DNA of 64,000 nt from Diplolepis rosae (Eukaryota; Arthropoda; Insecta; Hymenoptera; Diplolepididae): the NCBI GenBank assembly GCA_030998225.1, contig JAPYXD010000680.1, positions 682,001 to 746,000 on the forward strand, in the 5' to 3' direction. The position numbers and the translations under genes were made by a program. The notes below the pieces were generated by a model. That model made no database searches. It saw nothing but the letters and a program-made list of their open reading frames with translations, and had not been told where the DNA came from. Numbering within the stretch: the stretch's first letter is position 1; every line of letters starts with the position of its first letter. Below are positions 11,091-22,624 of the stretch, in pieces.

Positions 11091-11872
11091 GGTAGTTCAT
11101 TCACGAAAATTAGACCTCAGGCAAAATAGATAATTTTGCTTTCAAGAATAGCAATATTATTATTGAAGGGCTAATTTGAAAGAGAAAAGATTATTTTTCA
11201 TGAAACAAATTTGAAACACAAAAAAATAATTTTATTAATAAATTTTATTTTTGCCCAAACTTATTTTCTTATTGCTTCGAGCCAAATTTTTACAAATGAT
11301 GCGATTCTAATAAATCACGGTTCATTTTTCCGGAAAAAAGTTTCTCTACAACTTGACCGTTCACGGAGAAAAAAAAACTGTAGAATCAACAGATTTTACA
11401 TGTTCATCTGTTGATTTTACAAACAATCTGTGAATCCAACAGAAAAATCTGTAAATATTACAAAAAAAATCTGCTGTCCCTATTCCAACAGATGACATCT
11501 GTTGATTCAACAGTTTTTTTTTCTCCGTGTTTCCAATTATTAAAAGAAAATTCTTTAATGGCTGAAATTATAAAAAAACAATTTTTCAAAACAAAATTTT
11601 TATAAACGAATTGCTGTATTTGATGATAATTAATTCAATTTCAAAAATAGGAATTAGAATCACATCATTTTTAAAATTTGGCTCAAAGCGATAAGAAAAT
11701 AAGTTCGAGTGAAAATAAAATTTATTAATAAAATTATTTTTTGTGTTTCAAATTTTTCTCATGAAAAATAATCTTTTGTCTTTGAAATTAGCTCTCTAAT
11801 AATAATATTGCTATTCTTTAAAACAAAATTATCTATTTTTACCAGAGGTCTAATTTCCATGGATGAACTACC
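11091..11872. mobile_element. TTAA-flanked palindromic element, copy 3, with nested insertion
   Basis: Begins GGTAGTTCATTCACGAAAAT and ends CATGGATGAACTACC, with TTAA at 11087-11090 and 11873-11876. It carries a 168-bp miniature element at 11362-11529; without it the length would be about 612 bp, near its sisters. Its right-hand TTAA is also the left-hand TTAA of copy 4. Confidence 0.85.
11362..11529. mobile_element. 168-bp miniature element with CACGGAG ends
   Basis: Ends CACGGAGAAAAAAAAACTGT and its inverse ACAGTTTTTTTTTCTCCGTG. The interior is full of CATCTGTTGATT and AATCAACAGAT words. It interrupts copy 3 between ACCGTT and TTTCCAA. Uninterrupted sister copies read CACCGTTTCCGA (32.33 kb), so the insertion duplicated two bases (TT). 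Confidence 0.85.
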
Positions 11873-11876
11873 TTAA

Positions 11877-12530
11877 GGTAGTTCGTTCACAAAAAATAGA
11901 CCTCAGGGAAAAAAATGATAATTTTGCTTTTAAGAATAGCAACATTATTATCGAAGGGTTAATTTGAAAGAGAAAAGATTATTCTCCATGAGAAAAATTT
12001 TAAATACAGAAAAATATTGCATTCAAAAAATTTTATTTTCACCCGAACTTTTTTTCTTATCACTTTGAGCCAAATTTTCAAAAATGATGTGATTCTAATA
12101 AATCATGGATCATTTTTCAGAAAGAAGATTCTCTACAACTCAAACATTTCCAATTTTTCAAAATGAAGAAATTATTACCAAATTTAGCAATTTTTTTATA
12201 AGAATTTTGTTTTGAATAATTGATTTTAGCCATTAAAGAATTTATTTCCAAAAATTGAGAAAGGTAAAGTTTTGAAGATTCTTTTTTCTGAAAAAATGAT
12301 TCGTGATTTATTAGAATCGCATAATTTTGTAAAATTTAGTATGAAGCTATAAGAAAAAAAGTTCGGATGAAAATAAAATTGATTAAATGCATTATTTTTC
12401 TGCAGTTCAAATTTTCTTTTGGAAAATAATCTTCTGTCTTTAAAATCAGCCCTTTAATAATAATATTGCTATTCTTGAAAACAAAATTATCTATTTTTTC
12501 CTGAGGTCTAATTTTCGTGGATAAACTACC
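11877..12530. mobile_element. TTAA-flanked palindromic element, copy 4 (654 bp)
   Basis: Begins GGTAGTTCGTTCACAAAAAA and ends GTGGATAAACTACC, followed by TTAA at 12531-12534. It abuts copy 3 and shares the TTAA at 11873-11876. No reading frame. Confidence 0.85.
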
Positions 12531-12534
12531 TTAA

Positions 12535-13280
12535 TAGAATTACTCACAAGAAACATCAAATCCATCTGACCAAGTAAATTGACCAGTTGGAAACTAAGAC
12601 CTGCCATAATCCTCTAGATTAGAAGAACTCGTCACAAACAACTCTGAAATTACTGAAATACTGAAATTAACTGCACTAATTTCTATCCGGGAATCCCTTT
12701 CACGATAAAGTTTAAAATCTTGAAATAACTCCCCTCATATGGTCGCGATTTTCCTGGTGTATATGCCGAATCTCGAAGCTCCAGCATATTCATCTTCCGT
12801 AAGCAATATCTAGCGGAATTAGTTGTCGCCAGGGTACCGAGGTTAAAGGGGTTGCTAGACAACTGGTTAAAAGGATTATCCGTGCTTACGTTGACTTGGG
12901 CCGGCTAATACTGCACACATTATTAAATCATTCTCAGAGCCGAGGACGCGAAGCAATACTCGGCTCCTGTCACCCTTAAGTTGACATAACTGAGTACTAA
13001 TTACCCTCAAAATGCAAAGTATCTCTGCACCAGACTCCTGTCAGGAGACGTTCAACAGTAAAACTCTTCCTGTCATGAGTTTGGATAACCTTCCTGTTTT
13101 CATCCACCCTTCTCTTCTTTCATTTAACAAAGTCCACAACTTGAGTCACCCTAGCTACGAAAATAGGGAAAATTAAAGTGGAAATTTTACTCTCATATAA
13201 ATTTGCATTTATATGATTCAGAGAGTTTCCACGGAGTTAAAGGCGACAGAATGGTTACAAATTAATTAAACTTAGTTACT
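12535..13280. other. single-copy DNA of balanced composition
   Basis: 12720-13120 is markedly less AT-rich than its neighbours and free of recognisable repeats. No long frame exists on either strand. A conserved non-coding element is possible. Confidence 0.35.
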
Positions 13281-13530
13281 CTCTAAATTTGAATCAGTCA
13301 AATTTTCACAGATCGAATCAATGATTTGCCATTTCACTGATTTACCAGCGAAAAAATATATTTCACTGTTAAATCAGTTGATTATCACTGAATGAATCTG
13401 TGGAAAAAATGTTTTTACTGTTAAATCAGTTAATTTTCACTGAAGCAATCAGTATAATTTGACTGATTTACAGTAAAGTCGTTTTAGCTATTTGAATCAG
13501 TCGAATTTCACTGATAATCAGTAGATTTTT
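13281..13530 (+). mobile_element. ACTGATT-arm miniature element, copy A
   Basis: About 250 bp built from AACTGATT, TTTCACTGA and AATCAGT words, starting CTCTAAATTTGAATCAGTC. Collinear with copy B at 13879-14119 (shared TGATTTGCCATTTCACTGATT, TTTAGCTATTTGAATCAGTC, CACTGATAATCAGTA). The right end is diverged. Confidence 0.75.
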
Positions 13531-13878
13531 TTACACCCGGTCTGGCCCTAGCTCGAGCCATGCTTATTAGCGGGTCCTACAATGAGAGAAATTCACGGTA
13601 GCTTAATCAATAAAAGATATTCTGTCAATTGAGATTTCGTCGAATTACAATACATGTAGTGTAAAATTGCAATAAATTTATTGCAATTTATTATATTTTA
13701 AATTATTTCTAGTTACATCTGCATTATAAAAATGTGATAATATGATATTCATTCTTGAATGTGTAATCGAAGCATTCACAAATCGAATATGTCAAATAAA
13801 GTAAAAATGTCCATACATAATTTTTAATGTAAACAAGATTTTACTGGTAATTTTGCAATAAATTGGAGAAATAAGTGC
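13531..13878. other. spacer between two related miniature elements
   Basis: Unique AT-rich sequence. No gene. Confidence 0.4.
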
Positions 13879-14119
13879 TCTCTAAATCTGAATCAGTTAA
13901 ATTTTCACTGATTGAATCAGTGATTTGCCTTTTCACTGATTCTTCAGTGAACAAAATATTCTTTACTGCATAAGTTAAAAATATCTTTTACTGTTAAATT
14001 AATTAATTTTCACTGAAATATTCAGTGAAATTTGACTGATTTACAGTAACTTTTTTTAGCTATTTGAATCAGTCAAATTTCACTGATAATCAGTAAATTT
14101 TGAATGATTCAGATTTAGT
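13879..14119 (+). mobile_element. ACTGATT-arm miniature element, copy B
   Basis: The left end TCTAAATCTGAATCAGTT and the right end GATTCAGATTTAGT are inverted copies. A third copy, in the opposite direction, is nested at 34349-34617. All three are about 240-270 bp and non-coding. Confidence 0.8.
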
Positions 14120-15256
14120 ATTTATATATAAGGCCATGGATCAATCGGATCACGTAATTGAATTATACATTTATTCGTTCATATAAGATAACTTTTTCAA
14201 TTCACAAAGTATATTTTTAAAAATTTGGAAAACATAATGAAAGTTAAATATGAAAAAATTTTCAAAATGTTCACTCAAATAAAGTTGACAGCCGCTCTTT
14301 ATCGTCTTCTGTTTGTATCTTTCAAATTTTCAGGAAGATATTTTGTAAAATAAAAATTTTATCTCACATGACATTTTGCAAGAATTCGGTCACGTGATCT
14401 GGTTGACCCATGGCCTTAAAACAATAATAATTGTGCTCTATGAATCTGAATTAGTAGTGCCGATTCATAGTTAAATTCTACTAATTCAATCAGTAGTAAT
14501 TTAATATTTTCTAATCCATCTGGCCACCACTTGAGTTTGTATTTTTTCAATTTCTAGTTTTTTCTAATTTGTATTAAGGCAAAAATAAATTTAACCCCAA
14601 TTATTTTAATTTATTTTCTCTTAAATGCAATCTCTACTTTTTATACTCACTTTAATAACTAATTTAACCCAAAGAAAATGTCAAGAAAAAGCTGATTGAA
14701 ATTAAGGGGTTACGAGTAGTATTTTTATTTGAAATTTTCTTGAAAATTACTTAAAATATAATATAAAAACTTGGTATTATATATTGAATAAAAAACATTA
14801 TACAATAGATAAAAAAAATTCATGAAAATGTCTATTTTTTCACGCCTCTAACCACCCGCAACCCCTTAAGAGAGTAGCAACAAAATTGGATACTGCAGTA
14901 AAACGTTTGAAAACTGTAATACTTTTGTTTAAATGCGATTCTTGTATTGTTTAAATTCCAGCCCCAAGCATTAAATGGTGACACACTGGTTTCATACACA
15001 GGAAAATCTCGTCTTTTATTTTCTTTTTTTTTCACGAGGGTGCTTAACGACCATGGAAATGCTTTTGTAAGACCTATGTGGGATTGTAAAATAGTGTCAC
15101 GACAAAAATGTTGAGGTGAACCTGACACGGAAGTGTGTATGAATTACTACGCTAGAGGTTTTATTTTTTTCCATGCACTGAATAATGCCTTAATTGCTTT
15201 ACACTCACACGGATTAGAGAATTAACCGCATAATGCAAATTTTAACACCCGTATGC
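14120..15256. other. AT-rich DNA, no confident gene
   Basis: A decayed piece of the ACTGATT family may lie at 14440-14505 (GAATCTGAATTAGTAG, ACTAATTCAATCAGTAG). A 98-codon minus-strand frame at 14832-15128 has no recognisable family or context and is not annotated as a gene. Confidence 0.4.
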
Positions 15257-15260
15257 TTAA

Positions 15261-16480
15261 GGGGGTAGACCTGTGTCAAGAGCGATTTTCGAGCGCTTTT
15301 TTAGGATCAACGTGTAGGTAAAGTAATTAAAATTTTTTAATTATTCCTTTACGATTTTCTGGCTTTATTTTTAAATATTTTACATTAATTGTTTCAAAGG
15401 AGTTATTAAATTAGTAAATAAATGATCAAAGCGAGAACGAGACCTTCTCAAAATGGCAGACCCAAACGGTGTGCAAGATACAGTACGCATCTGTCTTCTG
15501 AAACGAAAATACTTCGTTATTCGTAATTAAGTTTCCGAGGCACTGACGTAGGGATTTGGTAAATTTTAGAAAATTGACAAAATGGCGCACTTTGCAAAAA
15601 AAAATTTGTTTTTCCCTCTTTTTTCGAGCGTGATTTTTTTCAGAAATCCTTACGTCAGTACCTCGCATTATGCATAAATAGTATATTCCGTGCCTAGGCG
15701 CACAATGAGGGTTATTGTGCGACGAGCGACAATGCTCATAGGAAATCGAAGCCGAGGCGCGATCAGTCCTGCGAGCATTCCAAGCAAGTCTCGTAATTAC
15801 CCGAATTGTGTGCATTGGCACATATTCTATTTTATGTGCCTTCGGTGCGTATACGAGGTTTTATGCGTACACTCGAATCTAAACTAGTATTCATCATGAT
15901 TCTCGTGCATTGCTCTTGATATTTCACGACTAGTTCTGGCCATTTTTATATTATCGATCTTGTGTAGTAGTAGCGTGTTGTAATAGAGCATGCGCAGTTC
16001 AAATGTACAAGGCTATGTCAGTACGGTGCTAACGCTGTACGAAGAAGAAGAATAAGAAGAATATTGTGCTCCGCTGTATGGCTATAGGCACATGCGCAGT
16101 TCAATTTTTACATTTCATTCCTCTATAGCACAATACACAACATGGCGCTACTCTTAACTGTAGCGAAAAAACCAGCTTACGCGCCGCAGGCACATAAAAT
16201 TAATTACACAAAATTTGAGCCGAATCGATTGAATAGATTTTCCGCAATCCTGCACACCAACTTGAAAAACACGGTTATGAGAAAAACGAGCTCAAAGTTT
16301 GAAAACTGGATGAATCATTATTTTGATCAACCGACCGCGGGAGCCTTTAGGTCCTGCAGCTCAAAAACTAAGCTGTTTTCGAACAAACCCTTTCAAAAAA
16401 GTCTTTTTAACATGTTTTAGATTAGAAATAAGCAATAAAAAAAAATCGATTTTTCGAAAGTTACACACAGGTATACCCCC
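15261..16480. mobile_element. TTAA-flanked element with GGGGGTA ends (1.22 kb)
   Basis: Left end GGGGGTAGACCTGTGT; right end ACACAGGTATACCCCC is its inverse with one mismatch. TTAA flanks both sides (15257-15260, 16481-16484). This pattern is typical of piggyBac-like non-autonomous elements. The interior is comparatively GC-rich, with short frames on both strands, none recognised as transposase. Two similar elements, with G-run ends and an AAATCGATTTTT motif, lie at 51357-52055 and 61232-62144. Confidence 0.8.
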
Positions 16481-16484
16481 TTAA

Positions 16485-16883
16485 ATGGCAGAAGGTGAAA
16501 TTATTTATATATTAATCTTATTTAAGAAGAAAGTAATAGCTGTCATTTTCTTGATAACAGCCCCGAATTTAAGTTTAGCGGGCCCCTGGGCATTAATAAT
16601 GTGGGGGCTCCTTGTAAAGGATTTAAAATTACAAATTACACAATATTTATTGTATATTTCTTTAATTTCTGAAATATACAAAAATGGCTATACAATATAA
16701 ACCACATTTGCGATGTGCAAACATATGATCTAATTCGATATTGGTGGTAGGAAGGAAAAAAGAGGATATTCATTTTGTGGGGGCCTTTGGGCACGTACTC
16801 CATGTGTCCATATTTAAATCGGCCACTGCTTGATAATTCAATTATACTTTTAATATTAGATAAATAATACGGTTTTGTGGTTC
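16485..16883. other. unique DNA, no feature
   Basis: Holds GGGGGCTCC and GGGGGCCTTTGG words near 16610 and 16780, but no repeat structure or coding sequence I can support. Confidence 0.35.
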
Positions 16884-16923
16884 TAACACATCACTCAATA
16901 AGTTTCCGGTCAAAATAAGACAG

Positions 16924-17528
16924 TCAATAAATATTTTTTGGACATTCTGAAAATAATACAGCACGTTATTGTTATTTGTGATTATTAAAAATTATTTAAA
17001 TCCAATATTATCCCCATATTAACGAATAGAACAAGGATATGTAAAAAATTTTTATTTCTTAAAATTCTTATAAACTAGAAAATTAATAAAAATTTTAATA
17101 GTCATTGTAAATATCAACTAAGAATGAAAGGAAAGGAAATAAAGGAAACACGTTCTTGGGTCAAAGAACATATAAGAGGGCTCCACTTAAGCGCCACCTT
17201 TGTGCGTGGCCTATTCGATCCTGCCTCAACGAAGGAGACGAGCAACAAACCGACCGAGAATCGTGATCGACGATTAAAATTCAACTCAGATACGATTGAA
17301 CATTTTTAATCGTATCTCGGGTACCCATGAATATTTTTCAAGTTTTCTTGGCTTTAATTAAAGATAAGATTTTAAACTTTATGTCGCATAATTTTCAGAT
17401 TTTGAAATAATTTTCCTAGGTCATGCAAAAAGTTGAAGTTGAGGTAGAGAATTTGAAAAAACCTTAAATTTTTTTTTAACTCCTCACGTGCTGTATTATT
17501 TTCAGAATGTCCAAAAAATGTTTGTTGA
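16924..17528. mobile_element. inverted-repeat insertion, 43-bp arms
   Basis: The left arm contains TTTTTTGGACATTCTGAAAA and TAATACAGCACGT; the right arm is its inverse, ACGTGCTGTATTATTTTCAG and so on. Arms match over about 43 bp with few differences. The interior (about 520 bp) includes GC-richer sequence near 17130-17290 but no recognised protein. It lies just inside the left end of the mariner. Confidence 0.75.
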
Positions 17529-18161
17529 GCATCACTAGACGTGGAATTTCACAAGCTTTCCAACTGTATTTTTAAAAATGCCCTATCTCTTTTTTTCACC
17601 GAGATATCGTGGTTCAAAGTCAGCAGTGATTTTTAATAGCGATGACAAGCACCGTGCGCACAATTTCCGACGGTAGTGTAGGTCTACGGATTCGTGAAGA
17701 TCTCTAATAAAAATTGGATTTTTCTACGGATTTTAGAATTGCTACGGATTTCTACAGATTTTTGTTATATACGAGTACACTGAAAAAATGTTTACATCTC
17801 TGTAATACCTTCTGAATCCAAATCGTATGCAGGACTTGATTCGTTGAACTTATGGAAAATACTATGCTTTTAATGGAATCGACCAATTAAATTCTTCGTT
17901 TCCGTATAAAATCAGCGAATCACTATTAAAGTGCCCTTATTAATCTTAAAAAAGCTCGCCCGGGATCCCATAATAGAATCGCTATAAAATTTATGTTTAA
18001 ATTTCATAGCGATTACTTTAAAAACAATTATTGATGTTTCAGATATTTGAAGCAACTAACAATCACAACATGACTTGGAAACCTGGATCTCCTACAATAT
18101 TGTATGACATGCTCACGAATCACGAAAAGTTAGTTGATTAAAAGGGCAAAACACTGTAATA

Positions 18162-18405
18162 CACGGAGAAAATTCATTTGTTAAAATGTAATCAAAAGTT
18201 GAGTAAAGCTGGGACATAGTGGCTTTTGGTAAAAGTTTAAAATTTTTTTGCGTATTCATTTAATAACGAATTATAAAGTTTAGTCAAGTATTTTAGAGTT
18301 AACTCAACTGTTCAATTTAACTTTATAATTCTTTATTGAATAAATATGCAACGAAATTTTAATTTTCACCAAAAATTAAATTTTCACAAATGAATTTTCT
18401 CCGTA
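18162..18405. mobile_element. 244-bp TA-flanked miniature element
   Basis: Inverted ends CACGGAGAAAATTCATTTGT and ACAAATGAATTTTCTCCGTA, with TA duplications at 18160-18161 and 18406-18407. It interrupts the mariner reading frame. The outer CACGGAGAAA is shared with the element at 11362-11529. Confidence 0.85.
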
Positions 18406-18407
18406 TA

Positions 18408-18701
18408 GACTGAAAAGTCATGGTTTCTTTGCGATTTTTTTTTAACGAACTTGCACTTTAATTTATGATCGCCCAAAACTATTTTGTGGACTTTTGTTAT
18501 ATTTTCCAGAACAACTGCTGATTTTGGGCAACCAGAGCGTTTAGTGTCATCGGTGTTTGTACGACCGCCTTTAAATTCGGCATACCAGTCGATGATTGTT
18601 GATTTTTCTGGTGCAGAGTTCTCATAACACTTATCAATCCACTGCTTTGCTTCAACAGCATTTTTTCCCATCAAAAAGCAATGTTTGATTAATACGCAAA
18701 A
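18408..18701 (-). pseudogene. mariner transposase, N-terminal fragment
   Basis: Reads FCVLIKHCFLMGKNAVEAKQ, then WYAEFKGGRTNTDDTKRSG and ENITKVHKIVLGDHKLK. These are the two helix-turn-helix regions of the mariner DNA-binding domain, about 65% similar by eye to the copy at 59658-60707. An in-frame TAG lies just upstream and the frame ends in the miniature element at 18405. The catalytic domain (D,D34D) is absent, so it is inactive. Confidence 0.85.
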
Positions 18702-19044
18702 CTATTTTTTATCCGTTGTTTTGAAAATGACAAAGTTGCTTCACCATAACCTCTTTAACTTCTAAACTAAACGTCAGATAGTCATGAAATTTTTAGTCTT
18801 GACGATTGAAGGTTGGTACTATCCAGAAATCATATGGATTTGACAACAGTGGTGTCATCTATGTGTCAGGCCGGAAACTTATTGAGTGATGTGTTATTTC
18901 TATCTAAATTAGCGAATTGAAAGCGTGAGCAATCATTCAATTTTCCTGCAATTAATTACTGCCAGACAAAAAAAAACTAATTGAGTGTAAAATCATTCAA
19001 ATATTCCTAGAATTTATGATTTTTTGAAAAATTGATCAGTCCTG

Positions 19045-19410
19045 TGCAAGAATTCGGTTGTGGTTTAGTCCTGGCCCAGACAAGCATACCCTAAATCGGA
19101 AAATAAGGCCAGGTCAGATCTGAGCCTGATCCCGTGGAAAAATCGGCAGACAAAATGGCCGAGATACATTACCCGATCAGGGCCAGGTCAGCCCTGACCA
19201 GACCCGATTACAGCCAGATCTGGCCCCAGTCGGGCCATGTGTTTTATCCCTTATTTGGAGTTTCAGATCTAGGCCCAGCCGGGGCCACAGTCAATTTACT
19301 GAATGGTGTTTTTGGAGAGATTTTTGCAACGCTACAGAACTGCAATTTCAAACCAGGCCTTGCCAAGCCTGGGGCTAATCTGGGCCAAAGCAAAGTTTTT
19401 ACCCGATATT
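19045..19410. repeat. GGGCCAGATCTGGCC word cluster
   Basis: GC-rich island made of CAGATCTGGCC, GGCCAGGTCAG, CAGACCCGATTAC, GGGCCA and related words on both strands. The left edge (TTTAGTCCTGGCCCAGA) and right edge (TCTGGGCCAAAGCAAAG) are loosely inverted. It shares vocabulary with 2386-2522. A 95-codon frame across it is a by-product of the composition. Confidence 0.6.
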
Positions 19411-20085
19411 TAATTTTCTGAGAATTTTCTCACTAATCAATCATCCAAATGTTAATAACTTTTCATGAAAATATGGAAATATCATTAAACAAAAGATATT
19501 AATTTTGACTCCTAGTTGATTATACAAACTTTATAATGTACAAGAGCAGTGAAAGTAGGGAACAGAGTAGAAAGTTGATAGAATTACTGCTGTAAAAAGG
19601 CGTAATGCTTGAAATATTTCTTCAATAGTCTTCCTACCTACGCCTACGCTTTAGGAGTGTAATGTTCTCTTTATGGCACCATAAAAATGACTAAACTTAG
19701 ATTAACACGCGAAAATGGAAGAAGATTTTTGCATATATATATATACGTAGATAGACACCTGCACCGAAGTTCTATGACAAACTTTTTAAATTTCTACTTT
19801 CCGTTTTCTAGACTCTCTCTTTATCTGCTCTACCCACTGGAAAAAACTACGAACTGACACTGAAAAACTGAATTTAAAGAAAAGTGTCATTCTAAGGGCC
19901 GATTCCACCAACGTTAATTAAATTTTAATCGGCGGTTTAATCCGTCATTCTAAATTCTGATTGGTTTATCCAATGGTTTAACCATCGATTAATAATTAAT
20001 CGTATTTGGTGAAACCAGACCTAAGTGTTCTTGAAAAATTTATTTCAGAGCATGTTTTGATTAGAAGAAACTAAAGCTGTTTATT
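19411..20085. other. unique DNA, no feature
   Basis: A short ATATATATATA run near 19735. 19895-20015 contains TTAATTAAATTTTAATCGG-like repeats. No gene. Confidence 0.35.
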
Positions 20086-21010
20086 AGGGCCCAAAAAGAA
20101 AGGACGAGTTCGTTAACCAACGATTTTTTACCGATCAATCAAAAACGTTTGTCTAGAAACCAAAAATTCAATTTTTCCGCCAAAATATACAAGATACGGA
20201 AAGAATATTAGAAAATAAAATTATTGATTTCAAAGAGATCTACAAATTCACTGATCACCATTTATTCATCGAAGCTATATCTTGTGTTTATCAATGAAAA
20301 CTGTTATTAAACATAAAAACTTTTGGTTTCCAAAAAAACTATACGAGATAGAAAAAAAATGTTGTGAACAAAATTTTCCATTTTAGAAAGATATACAAAT
20401 TTACTTCGGGCCATTCTTTTATCGGACACGTAGTTTTTGTTTTAAGCGTAAAAAGCGTTACCAAAAATGAAAAATTACATTTTGCAGAATATCTATGTGG
20501 GATAAAAAAAAAATGTTACGGAACAAAATTGTTTGGCATGAAAAGATCTACAAATTTTATACCAATTATTTTTTTATTGGAGTCATATCTTTTCCTTTAT
20601 TCATCAAATACGTTTTTATGCAAATCAAAAATTTAATTTTCCCGACAAAATATACGAGATACAGAAGAAATGTTTATACATTTTTATTTTATTTTATTGT
20701 ACAAATTTTTATTTTAGTAAGATCTAGAAATTTACTTTCAACTATTTTTCAATAGAAGTTATATCTTTCGGTTATTAATAACAAATATTACTAAAAATAA
20801 GAAACTCATTTTCTAAGCAAAACTACACGAAAATCGAAAAAATTATTGAGGACTAAAATTTTTCACCTCTAGAAGATTTACAAATTCATTTCAGAGAATT
20901 TTTCAATAAAAACAAGTAGTTTTTGTTTTAGTCGTGGAAAATTTTATTTAAAATAGTCAATTTCGTTTATCAGCAGAACCATGCGAGATATGAAACAATT
21001 GCTATTTTAT
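20086..21010 (+). repeat. 154-bp satellite array, six units
   Basis: The GAGATA marker falls at 20193, 20347, 20501, 20658, about 20831 and 20987, spacings of 154, 154, 157, 173 and 156. The array is preceded by AAAAAGAAAGGACGAGTT and CGTTAACCA. The same boundary phrase occurs at 44255-44290 and, inverted, at 41565-41600. Confidence 0.85.
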
Positions 21011-22620
21011 ATGTAATAATTTTTTCGAAAACTAACGTGTATTCGCCTGAGAAGCGTTTTCAGAATATTCTTCTTTTTTTCTTCATATTTGAAAAAAAGT
21101 GATTCCAGGAATTTATAAATATTTCTTGCAATTACATATAGTTCCAAAGAATTGCAAAAATACGTTACTTTTCAATTGATATTCGCTGAAACTTTAGGAT
21201 TCGAGGAAATATTTCCCAAAATTCCTTGGTAAAAATTTTGATATTTTCGAAAATACTCCACAATAATGGTTAGGAAATTTTATCGACAATTTTTGAGAAT
21301 TTTTCCAAAAGTTCTAGTAGTTTACTGAATATCGGTGCAAATATAAATTTTAGAAAGATAAACAATACCTGCAATCTTCAAAAAAATCATCCTCAAACTT
21401 TTAGTATCTCATCAGGAAAAGTTGAAAGTATGCCCTAAAACTTGGAAATATTGGAAAATATTCCACAAAATTGTCACTGCAAGTTTCCCCACTCAGTGAT
21501 TTCCCTAAAACCTCTGACAACTTGCTAAAGTTTTTAGAAAATCCTCTCAATGTGAGAAATTAAAATAAAATTTAAATTGCAAGAAACTTTCCCGAACAAA
21601 TCTCACAGAACATTCAAAATATTTTAGTGTAAGAAAAATGTCCCCAACAAAATGTTGGACAAAATTGAGGAAAGCTTGTGAGAATAAACATCTAAAAAAT
21701 TTGGGGGAAGTTCACCAAAAAATTTTGTGTACTGTCCAGAATAAAAATCATCGCAGCTTTTTCTCTCGTTATTCAAAAGGTGATTTTTTCTTCAAAACAC
21801 AATACTTTTTCAATTTGCTAATACAAATGTCTGTAATTTATTACAGAAGTGGAAAACTGTAATTTTTATCGTTGCAGTTATCATAACGCGAGTCAGTTTG
21901 ACTCCCTTGAGGTTTACGTGTTCGGAAAAGCTTTATGTGCTTGAAGGTGAAAATCTTATTGTAATTCCAACTCCTGTTTGTGGTTTGTAGCTTTCCCATT
22001 ACTAGACCGACAGCCTCGAGTATGTTTATCATCTAAGTAGGAATAGAACAGAAAACAACGCGCCATTAAACTAGAAGGAGAACAAAAGTCACGCGCACGA
22101 AAACCGCGTCATCGCTGCGACGAGAAAAATACACTTGCAAATCCGCGAGCCAACTAGAAGAATAACTTATGAACTCTATGCATTTTAAATGACTGAATCT
22201 CTGGACCGAACATGCTCTTTGGTAGGATTTTTCCAGGAAAGAAGCATTATTGCTCTGACAATCTTTCTCCTATTCAAGCAAGTGCAGTGCTGAGGTTTGC
22301 GACATGCTTCTTACAGAATTGCTACTTCGAAATAAAAGAAAAGGAAGAAATTTACTCTTTATCTCGTTCTATTTTAATGCACGTCTCGTATGTTCCCCTG
22401 GTAAAGAAAACTCTCTCAGAATCTCTCTCACTGTCTCAGAATGTGCAATAATATCCCAACTATACTCTATATTCCGTTCTCGATAATATTATCACGTCCA
22501 TAATGTGAAACCTTATCGCGTATAAATGTTACGTAACACAAAGTCTAGAAGATTATCCCCACTGAGGTCTGAAAATATTTTCCTACGTAATTTTTTGTGT
22601 CGAATCCTAATCTGGGTGGA
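21011..22620. other. mostly unique DNA, no gene supported
   Basis: 21190-21600 is rich in AAATTTTCGGAAAAT-like words. 22030-22560 has balanced composition and may be conserved non-coding. Short frames at 21.6 and 22.2 kb are unconvincing. Confidence 0.35.
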
Positions 22621-22624
22621 TAAA

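Larger units (their letters stand above)
16886..18894 (-). mobile_element. mariner element with perfect ends, internally wrecked
   Basis: Ends ACACATCACTCAATAAGT + TTCCGG are identical in inverted orientation at 16886 and 18894, with TA on both outer sides. The subterminal TGACACATAGATG matches the mariner at 58926-60886. It now holds a 605-bp inverted-repeat insertion (16924-17528), a TA-flanked miniature element (18162-18405) and only the N-terminal part of a transposase. Confidence 0.85.

Noticed and set aside
15426..15821. 131-codon minus-strand frame inside the TTAA element
   Set aside because: Overlaps open sequence on the other strand, has no transposase motif or family likeness, and the region is merely GC-richer.
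18384..18407. Reading the mariner fragment's end SVYTEKIHL as protein
   Set aside because: These residues come from the CACGGAG miniature element inserted in the frame, not from transposase.
19134..19421. 95-codon plus-strand frame
   Set aside because: Lies wholly inside the GGGCCAGATCTGGCC word cluster; the GC-rich text simply lacks stops.
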